From contig NC_083655.1 in the NCBI RefSeq assembly GCF_963576545.1, forward strand, positions 2,517,182 through 2,581,181: a stretch of 64,000 nt of DNA, written 5' to 3'. The notes below the pieces were generated by a model. That model ran no database searches, was not told the origin of the DNA, and saw nothing but the letters and a program-made list of their open reading frames with translations. Origin of the DNA: Limanda limanda (taxonomy: Eukaryota; Chordata; Actinopteri; Pleuronectiformes; Pleuronectidae). The stretch's first letter is position 1. Every line of letters begins with the position of its first letter. The translations under genes were made by a program, and so were the position numbers. Positions 33,922 to 46,042 of this stretch are shown here, piece by piece.

Positions 33922-34363
33922 TGTGACTCCCTCCCAAGCACAGTCAGACAGCAAATGGTTTCCTCTACGGGTCTTTAATGAAGTCTTATTCTCCACATCA
34001 AACCGTGAAAACTAGATAATACACGGTAACAAAGACATAACAACGTTAGCTAGTTAACAACACAGTATCAATGATTACAATCAAGGTTAAAGTAAATAAC
34101 AAACAGACAAAATACCTCGTTGGCTGCATGCTCTAACAAGGAATCTTCTTATCTTCTAAGAACTCCCAGACATGTGTGTGACCACCTCCGCTTGCTTCTC
34201 TGTGTCTCTCCCTCTCACAAGCAGCTCCGCCTCTAACAAGCAGCTCAGCAGAGGCGTCAAAATAAAAGTCTTATCTCTAATGACCCAATAATGCTATATA
34301 CAAAAACAAAATATTCATTTGAAAACCTTTACAACATAAAGTAAAATAGTGGCAACAGTTACA
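33922..34363 (-). repeat. 5' LTR of BEL/Pao element
   Basis: 442 bp, direct repeat of 26833-27306 without its internal 32-bp duplication. Its outer edge is followed by the CCGGG target duplication. Confidence 0.9.
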
Positions 34364-35390
34364 CCGGGTCTCCCACGATCTCTCTCTCTTTCCATCAACC
34401 TTCCAAGAAGGAAGGCTGCCGGCCTATCTTCCTGCATCCAGCTTCCAACTCATCTCTTCAAGGAAACCTCAGCTCAAATCAAGCTCTTCCAAACTCCTAG
34501 CAGCGACTCGATGTCCTGCAGGTAAGATTTAACCCGCATAACTGGGCTTAATAACTATACTAGGCTAAGCAAGACAGTTTATTTGATACTGTGTGCCGTT
34601 TATAAGTTTGATATGTGTTGTGATATTGTGGTTACAAGTTATTTGAAAGTTAATGTTAGTTATGCTCTTCACAGGATCTCTCTGACCCTTTCATTCTCTG
34701 ACTTAACATTTACACAGACACACGCATATCTCTTCACCTAGTTATCTCCTCCCCTGCTACCTGTCGTAAAGCCACTTCAGAAGAAAAGGGGGGGGCTGCT
34801 ATCTTTAGGGGGTCAGCGACCATCTTAGAAGCCCACAGAAAGGTGTTGCTCTTCTGGCAAGCCACCATTTTGAGAGCACCCTGATTTACATAGACAAACA
34901 CACTCACATACACATCTTTGTTTAGTTAGTACGTTGTTAGTAATTTGTGTTTTTATACTTTATTATATTCATAATAAATGTTTTTCTTTCACAAATGTCC
35001 TTTCATTAATTTGCATTAGTGAATTTTGCCAACCTCTACACTGTCAAGAACTCCATAAACCTTCACTGCTCATTATATAATCTTTAATAGTAAATATTGA
35101 GATTTCTAATTGAACTAGATCTAAATGAGACTGATCCTTACAGACTGACTGTTGGTCCCTGTTACCAGGGTGGTGCCCCGTCGATTCTAAATTATAATTA
35201 CAAATTGTATTATTCTTAATTGATAATTGTACTGTTTTTCATTAATAATTTCATTATTCCTTATTGATAACTTTATCGTTTTAATTAATAGTTGTATTAT
35301 TTTTAATTAATAATTTTATTATTTTAATAATCATAATTTGTGATTATTAAGAATTAGCCAACATCAGGTCTATCTATTATTGCACAACAC
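34364..35390. repeat. Spacer between TLR units A and B
   Basis: Repeated at 43080-45157 between units B and C. It contains an AT-rich array of TTAATTNATAATTGTATTAT-type repeats at about 35180-35345 and a splice-donor-like CAG-GTAAGAT at about 34520. No gene recognised. At about 34852 it shows the empty site of the Harbinger-like element present in the other spacer. Confidence 0.75.
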
Positions 35391-36236
35391 TATGTTTGTT
35401 TGGATCTTTTCTACATTCACAATGTCCGCACGAGTCACAACATGAAACAATTCCTTTTTAATCGATATAGAACATGTAACAAGAATTTAAAAGTTTGGCA
35501 CAAAGTTACACAGCATAGTAAATTCTGTACAATCAAGTACACTTACTTTACATAGTTATAGTCTGAAATACGAAGTAATAAAATGACAAAAAAATATTTT
35601 TTCCCATTAACTGAAATTTTATTTATATATAAATGAATACATTTATTTAGGATAAATGTACATAAACAGACGGTGCCAAGAAAACAGTGACTTACTCAAA
35701 AGTATCTACATTTGGGAAATTTGTACTTGGCTACAACACTTGACTGAAAGTATTTACTTACTGCTGGTAAATAGGCAGACATTTGTTTATTGCCTCAAAG
35801 TACATCACAAGCTGAGGGGAATCTTTTTGCAATTATTAACTTATTGGCAGGAAGAAGTTATTTTGCTCACTTCCTCTTAGAGGTCAAGTGATGATCATAC
35901 TGTAATAACATAAAAAGAAACTTCACCCCACAGCCCAGACACTTCCTCTCCTCTGCGGCCTTGGAGATACAGTAACAGACAATCTGTCAGATTTATAGAC
36001 TTCTGAGCATGAGATGCAGACAAGGGGTAGAAAACAAGACTTGCACAGAAAAATATTTTTTTAAGGGTTACACAGCTCACAGGTTTATGGTTGATTCGTT
36101 AATTCATCAATTTTTGCTGATCAATGCAATATTTGGCCATAATTAGTAATGATAGCCCTCTCTGGATAGATTTATTCCATTTTTATTGTTAGAAAATAGC
36201 CTAATTAGAGGCCAAAATGACTCAAGAGTTTCCACT

Positions 36237-39200
36237 CTATCGCTGACTATCCACCACATTGAGGGGGAAGCACTCGTCCACTCGGTCCTGTCCGGTCCTC
36301 AGAGCCTGTCGCAGCTTCTCCCAGAACAGCTCGGTGTGGCCGGCGGCTTGAGGCCAGCTCAGGTAGGTCATCTTGTTCAGCAGTTTCTTCATGCGGTAGT
36401 AAGGAGACAGCTCGCCGGTGGGAATCTCCTCCAGGAAGACGAGGATCAGAACGTCCTTCTGCTCATCGAACAGGCGGAAACTAGACGGGAGGAACAAGGT
36501 TGGAGGGGAACTTACGAAGGCAAAACAGGAACTGCATGTAAAAGTGTTGTTATATCTGATTCTGAGGTCAACAACTACATGCCATGAAATCATGTAATTC
36601 CTGTAAATGAAACTAATTTAGGCTGGAGGCCTTGCCACTCGGGCATCGGACCCAGCCGCGGGTGGAGAGGCATCTGAATGCCGTCAGAGTCCGTGTTTTC
36701 AGTACTTAAAACCACACATATAGAATCTATCTATACCTCCATTATTATTATGTTAAGCTTTGATAACCATACATGTGTAGATTTTAATTCACTATCTGTA
36801 TGGAGGACTAACATTATACTTCATGCATCACACGGTATGGAGGACCATACATGACTTAAAGGGGACATATTATGAAAATTCCACTTTTGTAGTGCTTCTA
36901 CACGTTAATTTGGGTATCTGGCATGTCTACCGTCCCTAAAACTCTGGAAAAAAACAACTCCCACGATTTGTTGTGGTTCCTCTATGTCAGTTTTTATAAG
37001 CTAGAGTGAGTCGAATGGGAAAACACCAGATTGTGACCTCACAGTCTGTCTGCATGGCATAGCCCCCCCCCCCCGAGGGCGGAGATCTGGTGGAGCGTGT
37101 ATGGTGTGACAGGGGGGGCGGGGCTGTGAGAGGGGGGGGGGGGCGGAGCACTCAAAACAGGACCATCTGAGGAGGGCTGTTTTAGACAGGGTAAAAAGGC
37201 TGCTGTTTTAAATGATCCTTGTGGTATTTTGACCAAAAAATGTTACAGACATTTCATTAAGACCCCAAAGAACCATATCAACTGTGGTGAAATGGCCATA
37301 ATATGTCTCCTTTAAGTATAAATAAATAAATGAATGAATAAATACAGAAATAAATAAAAAAATTAAAAAGGAAATACAAAAATTAATACAGAAATAAATC
37401 AAAAAATAACAACAGAAATGTCTAAAAAAATGTTTTAAATATATTTGCACATTTATTTATTCCCTGATTTATATATTTCACGATTTCAGTGTCCTTATGC
37501 TAATGTGAAAGGCGGGCCTAGGCGCAGTCTCATGCAGGATTGAAAAAATAAATGTGTCAATAAATAAAAGTTGGAATAAATGTGGTAATAAGTTTATCAC
37601 ATTGATTCATTTATTTCTTTATCTTTTTCCACATTTATTTACTGAAACATTTATTTTTTGAAACATTTAAGTGTCTTTATGTAAATGAGGTAGGAGGTCC
37701 CAAACTCAGTCTCGAGCAGGATTGGTCAACTGAGCTATACACACGCACACACAGGCACCGGGTCTCCGCTCCCTTCACACACTCGCACAGAGACAGAAGG
37801 AGTGACTTGAGCTCGTCACCGCGAAGCAGCCGCTCAGTGACGTAGAACAGTGGAAACAGTGAAAACACCGAGTTTCTCTGGTCACATCTGCTCAGAGATC
37901 AGCTGCTTCATGGGCAGAGCAGAAGCTGCAGCTGGTTTGTACCGAGCTGGAGTTTCTGTTTCCTCCTCTCTGCTCTCTCCTTGTGCTCAGTAGAACACGA
38001 GACGTGACGCTCACAGTCAGGATTACTGCCTTGCTCATTAGCATAAGGACACTGAAATCGTGAAATATATAAATCAGGGAATAAATAAATGTGCAAATAT
38101 ATTTAAGAAGTTTATTTAGACATTTCTGTTGTTATTAACGTATATATTTATTTATTTCTGTATTAATTTCTGTATTTCCTTTTTTATTTATTTCTGTATT
38201 TATTTATTCATTTATTAATTAATTAATTAATTTATACTTAAGTCATGTATGGTCCTACATACACACGGTCTGGGAGCTGACACATTACCTGGCGACCTGC
38301 ATCTCTCTGGAGCACCACTCACTCTCCAGGTACCTGCGGCTGATCACACAGATGGTCTTCCTGCTTCCATAGATGGCGTCTACGATGTTTTCCACGATGG
38401 GTTTGCCTGAGGATAGAAAAACTTAAATGATAATGCTGCTGATGATCCGTCCACTGTGATGGCCACATATTGGAGAAAGATTCTATGCCACCCTTGCTTC
38501 TAATTCACCATAAACTCATTCTCTTACGATCAGTATTTCAGAAGCTTCATTATCAGTTTATTACATTTTGAATCACACATTAAAGAGCGCCTGGAGCAAA
38601 GAGGGTGTAAAGTCTCACCTGGCATGAAATCTCGATGGTGCAGACACAGTTTCCAGCCCTGCTCTCCCTCCAGTTTGGGCAGCAGCTCTCTCATGATCCA
38701 GGGCTCGTCATTAGCGTTGTAGGAGACGAAGGCGTCGTACTGATTAGGAGGTGTCTTGTTTTTATGCTTTGTGTCGAAGAGCATAGCCAAGAAGAAGAAG
38801 TATGCATAGGCCAGGTGCCACCTCAGGAAATGGTAGATGAAGGACGCCAGCATAAACACGAGGATTGAACACGTGGTGGAGATAAACATGATGAATCCGG
38901 TGTCCACAGAGCAGAGACGAATGTCGAGTTCCAGGAGTTTCATGCCTTTAAGGTTCACTGGATAGTTGCACTTAAAGTTATAGGCGTCAAAAACCTGAGT
39001 TTGGTTGTTGTTTTGTACCCACTGGATGAACCAGGCGTTATCACAGTCACAGGTAAAACCGTTCCCTTGGAAATCTGCAAAAACTAGACTTGGCAAGGAG
39101 TTTATTATATCTTCACTGATAACTGAATATCCATTCTTTCTCGCCTGCACGAACTCCAGCTTGATAAGGTTGGCATCTGTTAGATAATCCAGAGACGTAA

Positions 39201-41142
39201 GACTTGTTCTGGAAATGTAAAGGCTTTTAAGGTTTGGAATCTGGGAAAACCAGTCTGGGGAGAGATCCTCAAGTTCATTAGAGCTGATGTCGAGCTTCCT
39301 CAGCTGTGGCGTGTAATCAAACATGTCTTTGTCCAAAGAGGAAAGGTGAATGTCTCTGATGTTGAATTCCAACAGATTGGTCAAACCTTGCAGTAAGTTA
39401 CGAGGCAATAGAGATCCCCCCCTGCCGTGTTGGGTAGGCATAGCCAACTTCTCCAGAAGGGACAGCTGAGAAAACGGCGCCTGAAGCAAAGATGTACTAT
39501 TGCGATATTTAATGTGATTGTCCCTCAGCTCCAAACTTCTCAAATTTATCAGATCATTGAAGACACCTTTGCTTACGTCGTTTTCTGTAATCTTATTTTT
39601 CTGTAGCAGGAGATCAGTGAGATTTGTCAATCCGACGAAACTCCCAATAGAAAGTTGAGATATTTGATTGTCATGCAATGATAAGTTCTGGAGGGACCAC
39701 AAGCCGCTGAATTCCCCACGTTTAATGGCAGTGAGTTTATTTGTGTTTAAAAGCAGTTGTTTAAGATATGGCAGGGGACTTTTGAAAGCACCATTTAAAT
39801 TGGACAAGCCATTGCTCTGCAGCTTTAGAACTTGTAATTGTTTCAAATCCTTGAAAACGCATTCTGGGAGAGCTGCGATTTGATTCTGATGAAGGTCTAG
39901 GTGTTTCAGTTTTGTCTGATTGGCAAAGTCATCACATCCAAGTTTGGTTATGTTGTTGGAGCTGAGATCCAACTTTGACAGATTTGATAGATTCCTTGTC
40001 GCGCGTGGAACCGATGAAAGTTTGTTGTTACTCAGACTCAAGATCATTAGACTGTGAAGAGATCTGAACGCATCGTCTTTGATGGCTTTGATCTTATTCT
40101 CTTTTAAATCGATCTCTTCTACATTGAAGCACAACTTGAACAAATCTGAACTAACATAAAAGAATTTGTTGCTGCGGAGCTGCAGCACGGACAGTGTTGG
40201 GACGGTGCAGGCAGTTTGAACTAGCACTGGGAGGTTTGTCTTCATATTATTGATCCTTAGAGATGTTAGTGAGGAGTTTACCATCCACAGCAATGTTTCC
40301 ATGTCAGTTAAATTCATTCGAAGCCCACTAATATCAAGAGTAGACACTCGACTTAAGAAAGTCTTGTTACGCACGTCCCAGATCATCGCAGTCTTTGCAG
40401 GATCTCCGCCGATGTTGAACCAGGTGAGATTTGGAAAAACGTTTGCAGTGATCCGAAAATCTGTGATTCGATTCAGGGACAAGTTGAGGTTTTTAAGTAC
40501 CAATGAGCTGTTGGTCAGTTGCTCTGAGTAAAAAGTGGTTGAACCGTTGCTTCTAAGATACAGTTCTCGCAGATTTGGCAGATGCTGTAATATTGATTTG
40601 ACTTTCGTGATGTGCTTCAGTTTGTTTTTAGAAAAGTCCAAAAACTTTAAGCTTTTCAGGGGCTGGAAAGTGGTCTCTGCCACAGCTTGGATGCTGTTAC
40701 TAGAGACTCTGAGCTCGCTGAGGTTGCTCAGACCGTGAAAAAGATCTGCTCCAAGTTCCGAAAGTTTGTTATTATTTAGATTTAACTTGTTCAGGGAAAT
40801 CAGATTGGCAAAGGCACCGTCGTCTATCAGCGAAATTGAGTTGCGGTTGAGGTCAAGCTGTGTCAAACCTGGTAGATTTTCAAAATCCAACACGTGTACT
40901 CTTGAAATCTTGTTTGAAGACAAGTCAAAACCTTTCACCGCTGAGGGAATATCTCGAGGAACAGCTGTGAGTTTCACCTTTTTACATATGGCAATGTTGT
41001 AACTGATTTTGCAGGACTTCATTGCAAATCCTGAGATTGGAGCGAGCAAACTGCTGATATTCAGCAAAAAGAAATAAGAGATGAGTCGGACATTTTTTCT
41101 TCCTCCAGTTTCTGTTTCATGCTCTTTCACTCCAGGACCCAT
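36237..41142 (-). CDS. TLR22/TLR23-like Toll-like receptor, copy B
   Basis: Coding exons on the minus strand: 41142-38619, 38406-38289 and 36480-36237; lengths 2524, 118 and 244 nt, identical to copies A and C, 961 residues, no stops. Domain order is as in copy A. The first donor is a standard GTGAGA; read-through would add about 30 unrelated residues after RDFMPG and stop. The intron between the two last TIR exons is 1808 nt because of a transposon. Private substitutions cluster in one LRR stretch, where A and C read FSLHKDMFNYTPQLTN and B reads SSLDKDMFDYTPQLRK. The box 3 region has WPQAAGHTELFW where A and C have WPRAAGHTELFW. Membrane location and TIR signalling are inferred from family. 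Confidence 0.92.
36837..38261. mobile_element. Composite DNA transposon in TIR intron of copy B (outer element)
   Basis: Flanked by the 8-bp duplication CACACGGT (36829-36836 and 38262-38269). The ends are inverted repeats sharing GGACCATACATGACTTAA. The inverted similarity extends far inward: the stretch around CATTTATTTATTCCCTGATT near 37450 and its complement near 38085 flank a unique core with GC-rich sequence. An 8-bp duplication suggests a hAT-type element. It carries a second element at 36860-37311. Confidence 0.85.
36860..37311. mobile_element. Nested TTAA-flanked (piggyBac-like) MITE, copy B
   Basis: 452 bp inserted in the left arm of the outer element. Ends AGGGGACATATTATG and, reversed, AGGAGACATATTATG; flanked by TTAA on both sides (36856-36859 and 37312-37315). 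The uninterrupted right arm of the outer element (TATACTTAAGTCATG) shows the original TTAA site. Confidence 0.88.
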
Positions 41143-41212
41143 TTTTAAATCTTGTTTACAGAATGAAGTCTGTCCAATAGTTTCACTTCTTAGTCCAGTT
41201 GGTGATAAAACA

Positions 41213-41342
41213 CTGAAAATGCAATAAAACAGACAAACCCATAATATTATAATAAAGGGAGTATAAACAAGTCTGATTCAATATATCTTGTGGAAATAGA
41301 CACATAAGAGGAACAATGGTTTGATACTTACTGTGTCAAATA
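41213..41342 (-). other. 5' UTR intron and exon of TLR copy B
   Basis: Donor GTAAGT after an exon ending at 41332 and acceptor opening the coding exon at 41212; same 119-nt intron as copy A. Confidence 0.65.
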
Positions 41343-42605
41343 AAGAAGAAATTAATCAGCCATCTTAAATCCACCATCCAGTCTTATAGCTTAATTATCT
41401 TCACCCAAAAAATGTAATTGTCGATTAAAAATGAGGGTAAAAATGAGATCTCTTTCTGTCAAATATCCAGTGTGAAAGAGAGAAGTGTTTGTCTTGCTGT
41501 GCAGCTCAACACCTTTCCTCCGCCCTTCATCGCTTTTTATTTTCGATGGAGGCGTATTTTAGGAAGTGAAAATTGTTGGCAGGGTTGGACATCTGACCGC
41601 TGAAGTTTAGCATCCAATCAACAAAAAAATGAAACATGTTAAATTTGTAATTTTGGGGATACTTCATTCAGCGTCAGGTACTCTTATGCTTTTATTGTAT
41701 CTATAAGTTAGGGTTAATTACCTTCTTTGAACATCGAGCTGTTTCTAAATTCTCTCCATTACTTTATACATGATCAAGAAAGAGTCTGTTCTTGAAAACC
41801 AACACTTCCCCTTTTCTCTGCTCTCCCTAACACAACTTTATGTAAAAAACATAAAGATGTGGTGCAGTAAGAAACATCTGTAGAGAGACTCAAAGGCTAT
41901 GCTGAGCTGGGTCCTAGTTCAGGGGCTGCATCCTTTGGACCAGGCCGGATGATTTATGGTTCTGCCTTCATGGTTTATGTCCTTGTCTTCTTCTACTCCT
42001 TTGTAAACCGAGTCCTCTGATGATTGTGGAACAGTGTAACTTGTTGAAAGACCATAGTTTCCCTTATGAGTAATACGTGCTGTAGTAATATAGTAAATTT
42101 CAAAATTATGAAATGATGTCACAGGATGAAAATGTCCCTTCTTGTGAGCTGATGTTCATCACAACAGAGACTCAGCGATGATTCTAAATCACGACAAAAG
42201 TAGCAGTAATGTAAAATATTACAGATTTAAATCACAGCTTGCGAAGTAAGGTTTGGTCCTTTTGTTGTCACGGAATCAGAAAAGCCATCGGTTCACAGAT
42301 GGCTCATTTGTTATGGGAAGTAATTTTATCCCCTCATTCCGGCCACCGGCCCTTCTCGTTTCTCCTTTTCACTTCCCTGTTTATGTAGGATTATTCATAT
42401 GGTTGCTCACAGTTAATCCACATTAAATGAATAAATAAAGGAACTCATGCTTCAAACATTCATAAAATCTTGACTTCTGCATTTGGTTCCATTCTTTCTT
42501 CAATTTGTCCTTTTATGCTAAGCTAATCAGTAGCTAGTGATCTTGTTGCTGACTGCGTATGCAACTCGTGGACCTATGAGGTCACCGGGCCAATATAAGG
42601 CCAGG
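41343..42605. other. Upstream region of TLR copy B
   Basis: Nearly the same as the region upstream of copy A. It includes the ETS/IRF composite GGAAGTGAAA at 41562-41571 and ends at the LTR target site CCAGG. Confidence 0.5.
41562..41571. promoter_or_regulatory. ETS-IRF composite element, TLR copy B
   Basis: GGAAGTGAAA, identical to the copy A site and at the same distance from the gene. Confidence 0.45.
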
Positions 42606-43079
42606 TGTGACTCCCTCCCAAGCACAGTCAGACAGCAAATGGTTTCCTCTACGGGTCTTTAATGAAGTCTTGTTCTCCACATCAAACCGTGAAAACTAGG
42701 TAATACACGGTAACAAAGACATAACATACAACGTTAGCTAGTTAACAACACAGTATCAATGATAACAATCAAGGTTAAAGTAAATAACAAACAGACAAAA
42801 TACCTTGTTGGCTGCATGCTCTGAAAAGGAATCTTCTTAACTTCTAAAAACTCTTAAACATGTGTGTCACCACCTCTGCTTTATTCCCTGTGTGTCACCA
42901 CCTCTGCTTGCTTCTCTGTGTCTCTCCCTCTCACAAGCACCTCCGCCTCTAACAAGCAGCTCAGCGGAGGCGTCAAAATAAAAGTCTTATCTCTAATAAC
43001 ACAATAATGCTATATACAAAAACAAAATATACATTTGAAAACCTTTACAACATAAAGTAATATAGTGGCAACAGTTACA
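42606..43079 (-). mobile_element. Solo BEL/Pao LTR
   Basis: 474 bp, same family and same target position as the full element after unit A. Flanks CCAGG (42601-42605) and CCGGG (43080-43084) differ by one base from a perfect duplication. It carries the internal duplication found in the 3' LTR at 26833-27306, not the 5' LTR. Confidence 0.9.
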
Positions 43080-43563
43080 CCGGGTCTCCCCCGATCTCTC
43101 TCTCTTTCCATCAACCTTCCAAGAAGGAAGGCTGCCGGCCTATCTTCCTGCATCCAGCTTCCAACTCATCTCTTCAAGGAAACCTCCGCTCAAATCAAGC
43201 TCTTCCAAACTCCTAGCAGCGACTCGATGTCCTGCAGGTAAGATTCAACCCGCATAACTGGGCTTAATAACTATACTAGGCTAAGCAAGACAGTTTATTT
43301 GATACTGTGTGCGGTTTATAAGTTTGATATGTGTTGTGATATTGTGGTTACAAGTTATTTGAAAGTTAATGTTAGTTATGATCTTCACAGGATCTCTCTG
43401 ACCCTTTCATTCTCTGACTTAACATTTACACAGACACACGCATATCTCTTCACCTAGTTATCTCCTCCCCCGCTACCTGTCGTAAAGCCACTTCAGAAGA
43501 AAAGGGGGGGCTGCTATCTTAAGGGGGTCAGCGACCATCTTAGAACCCCACAGAAAGGTGTTA

Positions 43564-44613
43564 CGCCGGGTTTACACCGGGCGCTGAAGCGACGCGTAAG
43601 CGCAGCGCCATGCGTTAAATAACAGCTGACTCCCATCCACTCCCATGTTAATCCTTTGTGCCGGTCCCACCAGAGGCTGAAGTGCAGCGCTGCGCCAAGG
43701 CTGCCGAGCGCCGTGCAGCGATCGTTTCGGCGTCGAGTCTATTTTTTGCGCTTGACGTGAGCGTATCGCTGCAGGAAACACACTGAAAAATTATTTTAAA
43801 CGATATTGATGACATATTTTATATGATATAAATGATCAAATATGCATCCCATAGTTTGTATTCCCCTTCTGTTGTCCTGGAGTTTTAATTTTACCAATTT
43901 TACCAATCACATTATCAAATGTCCCCCTCTGCCCATCCATACAGACACACAAGCAGTCATAAAGATAAAAAGAGAGAGAGGGGGGGGTCTACGTTTCCCA
44001 TAGGCTTGAGTGGAGAATACGTAATTTACCCTCGACACCCGACATTGAACGGAGCAAACAGCGGAGAAGTTCTTAAAGATGGATGACATTAAATTAATAA
44101 TTGAAGTGGAGAAGTAATACAGTGAGCTGTATGATCCTCGGCACATGTTGTATAAAGACAACATGTGCCGGGGCGGCTGTGGCTGAGGGGTAGAGTGGTC
44201 GTCCTCCAACCTTAGGGTCGGCGGTTCAATCCCCAGTCTGAACCATCTGCATGCCGAAATGTCCTTGGGCAAGATGCTGAACCCTAAATGGCCCCCCATA
44301 GAATAACAAAGTGCTGCAAGTAGATGCACTGTATGAATGTGTGTGTGAATGGGTGAATGTGAAACTGTACTGTAAAGCGCTTTGAGTGGTCTTCATCAGA
44401 CTAGAAAAGCGCTATATAAATATAAATCCATTTACAACATTAAAAAGGACAAATGCTGGGACGCCGTTGCAGTTAATGACAAATATCAGCTGTTTGTGTG
44501 ATCACGGAGAGGAGTCGCAGGATGACCGCCACGGCTTTAAGGGTGTCCGGTGTGACCAGCCAAGCGCTGGCGCGCTAGGGATTAGCGCTTACGCGTCCGG
44601 TGTAAACCCGGCG
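43564..44613. mobile_element. PIF/Harbinger-like DNA transposon (non-autonomous)
   Basis: 1050 bp with perfect 17-bp terminal inverted repeats CGCCGGGTTTACACCGG. It is flanked by TTA (43561-43563 and 44614-44616), the 3-bp duplication typical of PIF/Harbinger. The homologous spacer near 34852 reads GTGTTGCTCTTCTGGC without the insertion. Subterminal sequence is rich in GCGC words. No transposase frame. A SINE is nested inside. Confidence 0.88.
44165..44433 (+). mobile_element. tRNA-derived SINE nested in the Harbinger-like element
   Basis: Shows RNA polymerase III boxes: A box GGCTGAGGGGTAGAGTGG (about 44181-44198) and B box GGTTCAATCCC (44223-44233). The body contains GTCCTTGGGCAAGATGCTGA and ends with AAGCGCTATATAAAT, a widespread fish SINE tail. 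A 7-bp direct repeat ACAACAT (44158-44164 and 44434-44440) is the likely target duplication. Confidence 0.82.
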
Positions 44614-46042
44614 TTACTCTTCTGGCTAGCCACCATTTTGAGAGCACCCTGATTTACATAGACAAACACACTCACATACACATCTTTGTTTAGTTAGTAC
44701 GTTGTTAGTAATTTGTGTTTTTATACTTTATCATATTCATAATAAATGTTATTCTTTCACAAATGTTCTTTCATTAATGATGCATACGTGAATTTTGCCA
44801 ACCTCTACACTGTCAAGAACTCCATAACCTTCATTGTTCATTATATAATCTTTAATAGTAAATATTGAGGTTTCTAATTGAACTAGATCTAAATGAGACT
44901 GATCCTTACAGACTGACTGTTGGTCCCTGTTACCAGGGTGGTGCCCCGTCGATTCTAAATTTTAATTACAAATTGTATTATTCTTAATTTATAATTGTAA
45001 TGTTTTTCATTAATAATTTCATTATTCTTAATGCTTACTTTATCGTTTTAATAAATAGTTGTATTATTTTTAATTAATAGTTTTATTATTTGAATAATCA
45101 TAATTTGTGATTATTAAGAATTAGCCAACATCAGGTCTATCTATTATTGCACAACACTATGTTTGTTTGGATCTTTTCTACATTCACAATGTCCGCACGA
45201 GTCACAACATGAAACAATTCCTTTTTAATCGATATAGAACATGTAACAAGAATTTAAAAGTTTGGCACAAAGTTACACAGCATAGTAAATTCTGTACAAT
45301 CAAGTACACTTACTTTACATAGTTATAGTCTGAAATATGAAGTAATAAAATGACATAAAAAAATATTTGTTCCCATTAACTGACATTTTATTTATATATA
45401 AATGAATACATTTATTTAGGATAAATGTACATAAACAGACGGTGCCAAGAAAACAGTGACTTACTCAAAAGTATCTACATTTGGGAAATTTGTACTTGGC
45501 TACAACACTTGACTGAAAGTATTTACTTACTGCTGGTAAATAGGCAGACATTTGTTTATTGCCTCAAAGTACATCACAAGCTGAGGGGAATCTTTTTGCA
45601 ATTATTAACTTATTGGCAGGAAGAAGTTATTTTGCTCACTTCCTCTTAGAGGTCAAGTGATGATCATACTGTAATAACATAAAAGATACTTCACCCCACA
45701 GCCCCGACACTTCCTCTCCTCTGCGGCCTTGGAGATACAGTAACAGACAATCTGTCAGATTTATAGACTTCTGAGCATGAGATGCAGACAAGGGGTAGAA
45801 AACAAGACTTGCACAGAAAAATGCTTTTTTAAGGGTTACATAGCTCACAGGTTTATGGTTGATTCGTTAATTCATCAATTTTTGCTGATCAATGCAATAT
45901 TTGGCCATAATTAGTAATGATAGCCCTCTCTGGATAGATTTATTCCATTTTTATTGTTAGAAAATAGCCTAATTAGAGGCCAAAATGACTCAAACCAGTC
46001 AATTATAGTGGCTGGAAACCTGAACCAGTGAGAGTTTCCACT

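Larger units (their letters stand above)
26833..34363 (-). mobile_element. BEL/Pao LTR retrotransposon, full-length but defective
   Basis: Bounded by two direct LTRs (26833-27306 and 33922-34363) and a perfect 5-bp target duplication CCGGG (26828-26832 and 34364-34368), as expected for BEL/Pao. Transcription sense is minus, so the right LTR is the 5' one. A polypurine tract (TTTGGTGGGAG) immediately precedes the 3' LTR. It carries gag, protease, RNase H and integrase segments, all frameshifted or interrupted; most of the reverse transcriptase is missing. Two secondary insertions lie inside (30921-32222 and about 32298-33250). Confidence 0.9.
35391..42605. repeat. Segmental duplication unit B (TLR copy B and flanks)
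   Basis: Colinear with unit A from TATGTTTGTTTGGATC to the LTR insertion site. It shares with unit C a short deletion near its start and the composite transposon in the TIR intron. Confidence 0.85.
43080..45157. repeat. Spacer between TLR units B and C
   Basis: Same spacer as 34364-35390, lengthened by the Harbinger-like insertion at 43564-44613. The AT-rich array recurs at about 44950-45115. Confidence 0.75.

Noticed and set aside
35172..35345. AT-rich repeated words resembling a CRISPR-like or regular array
   Set aside because: The units are degenerate TTAATT/ATAATT variants without spacers, in a eukaryotic genome; it is a simple AT-rich minisatellite.
38530..41142. Copies B and C as single-exon 870- and 851-residue genes
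   Set aside because: These frames read through a good GTGAGA donor into intron; the missing TIR half is found in two conserved downstream exons.
44181..44233. tRNA gene signal (A and B boxes)
   Set aside because: It does not fold into a full tRNA and continues into a fish SINE body, so it is a SINE.
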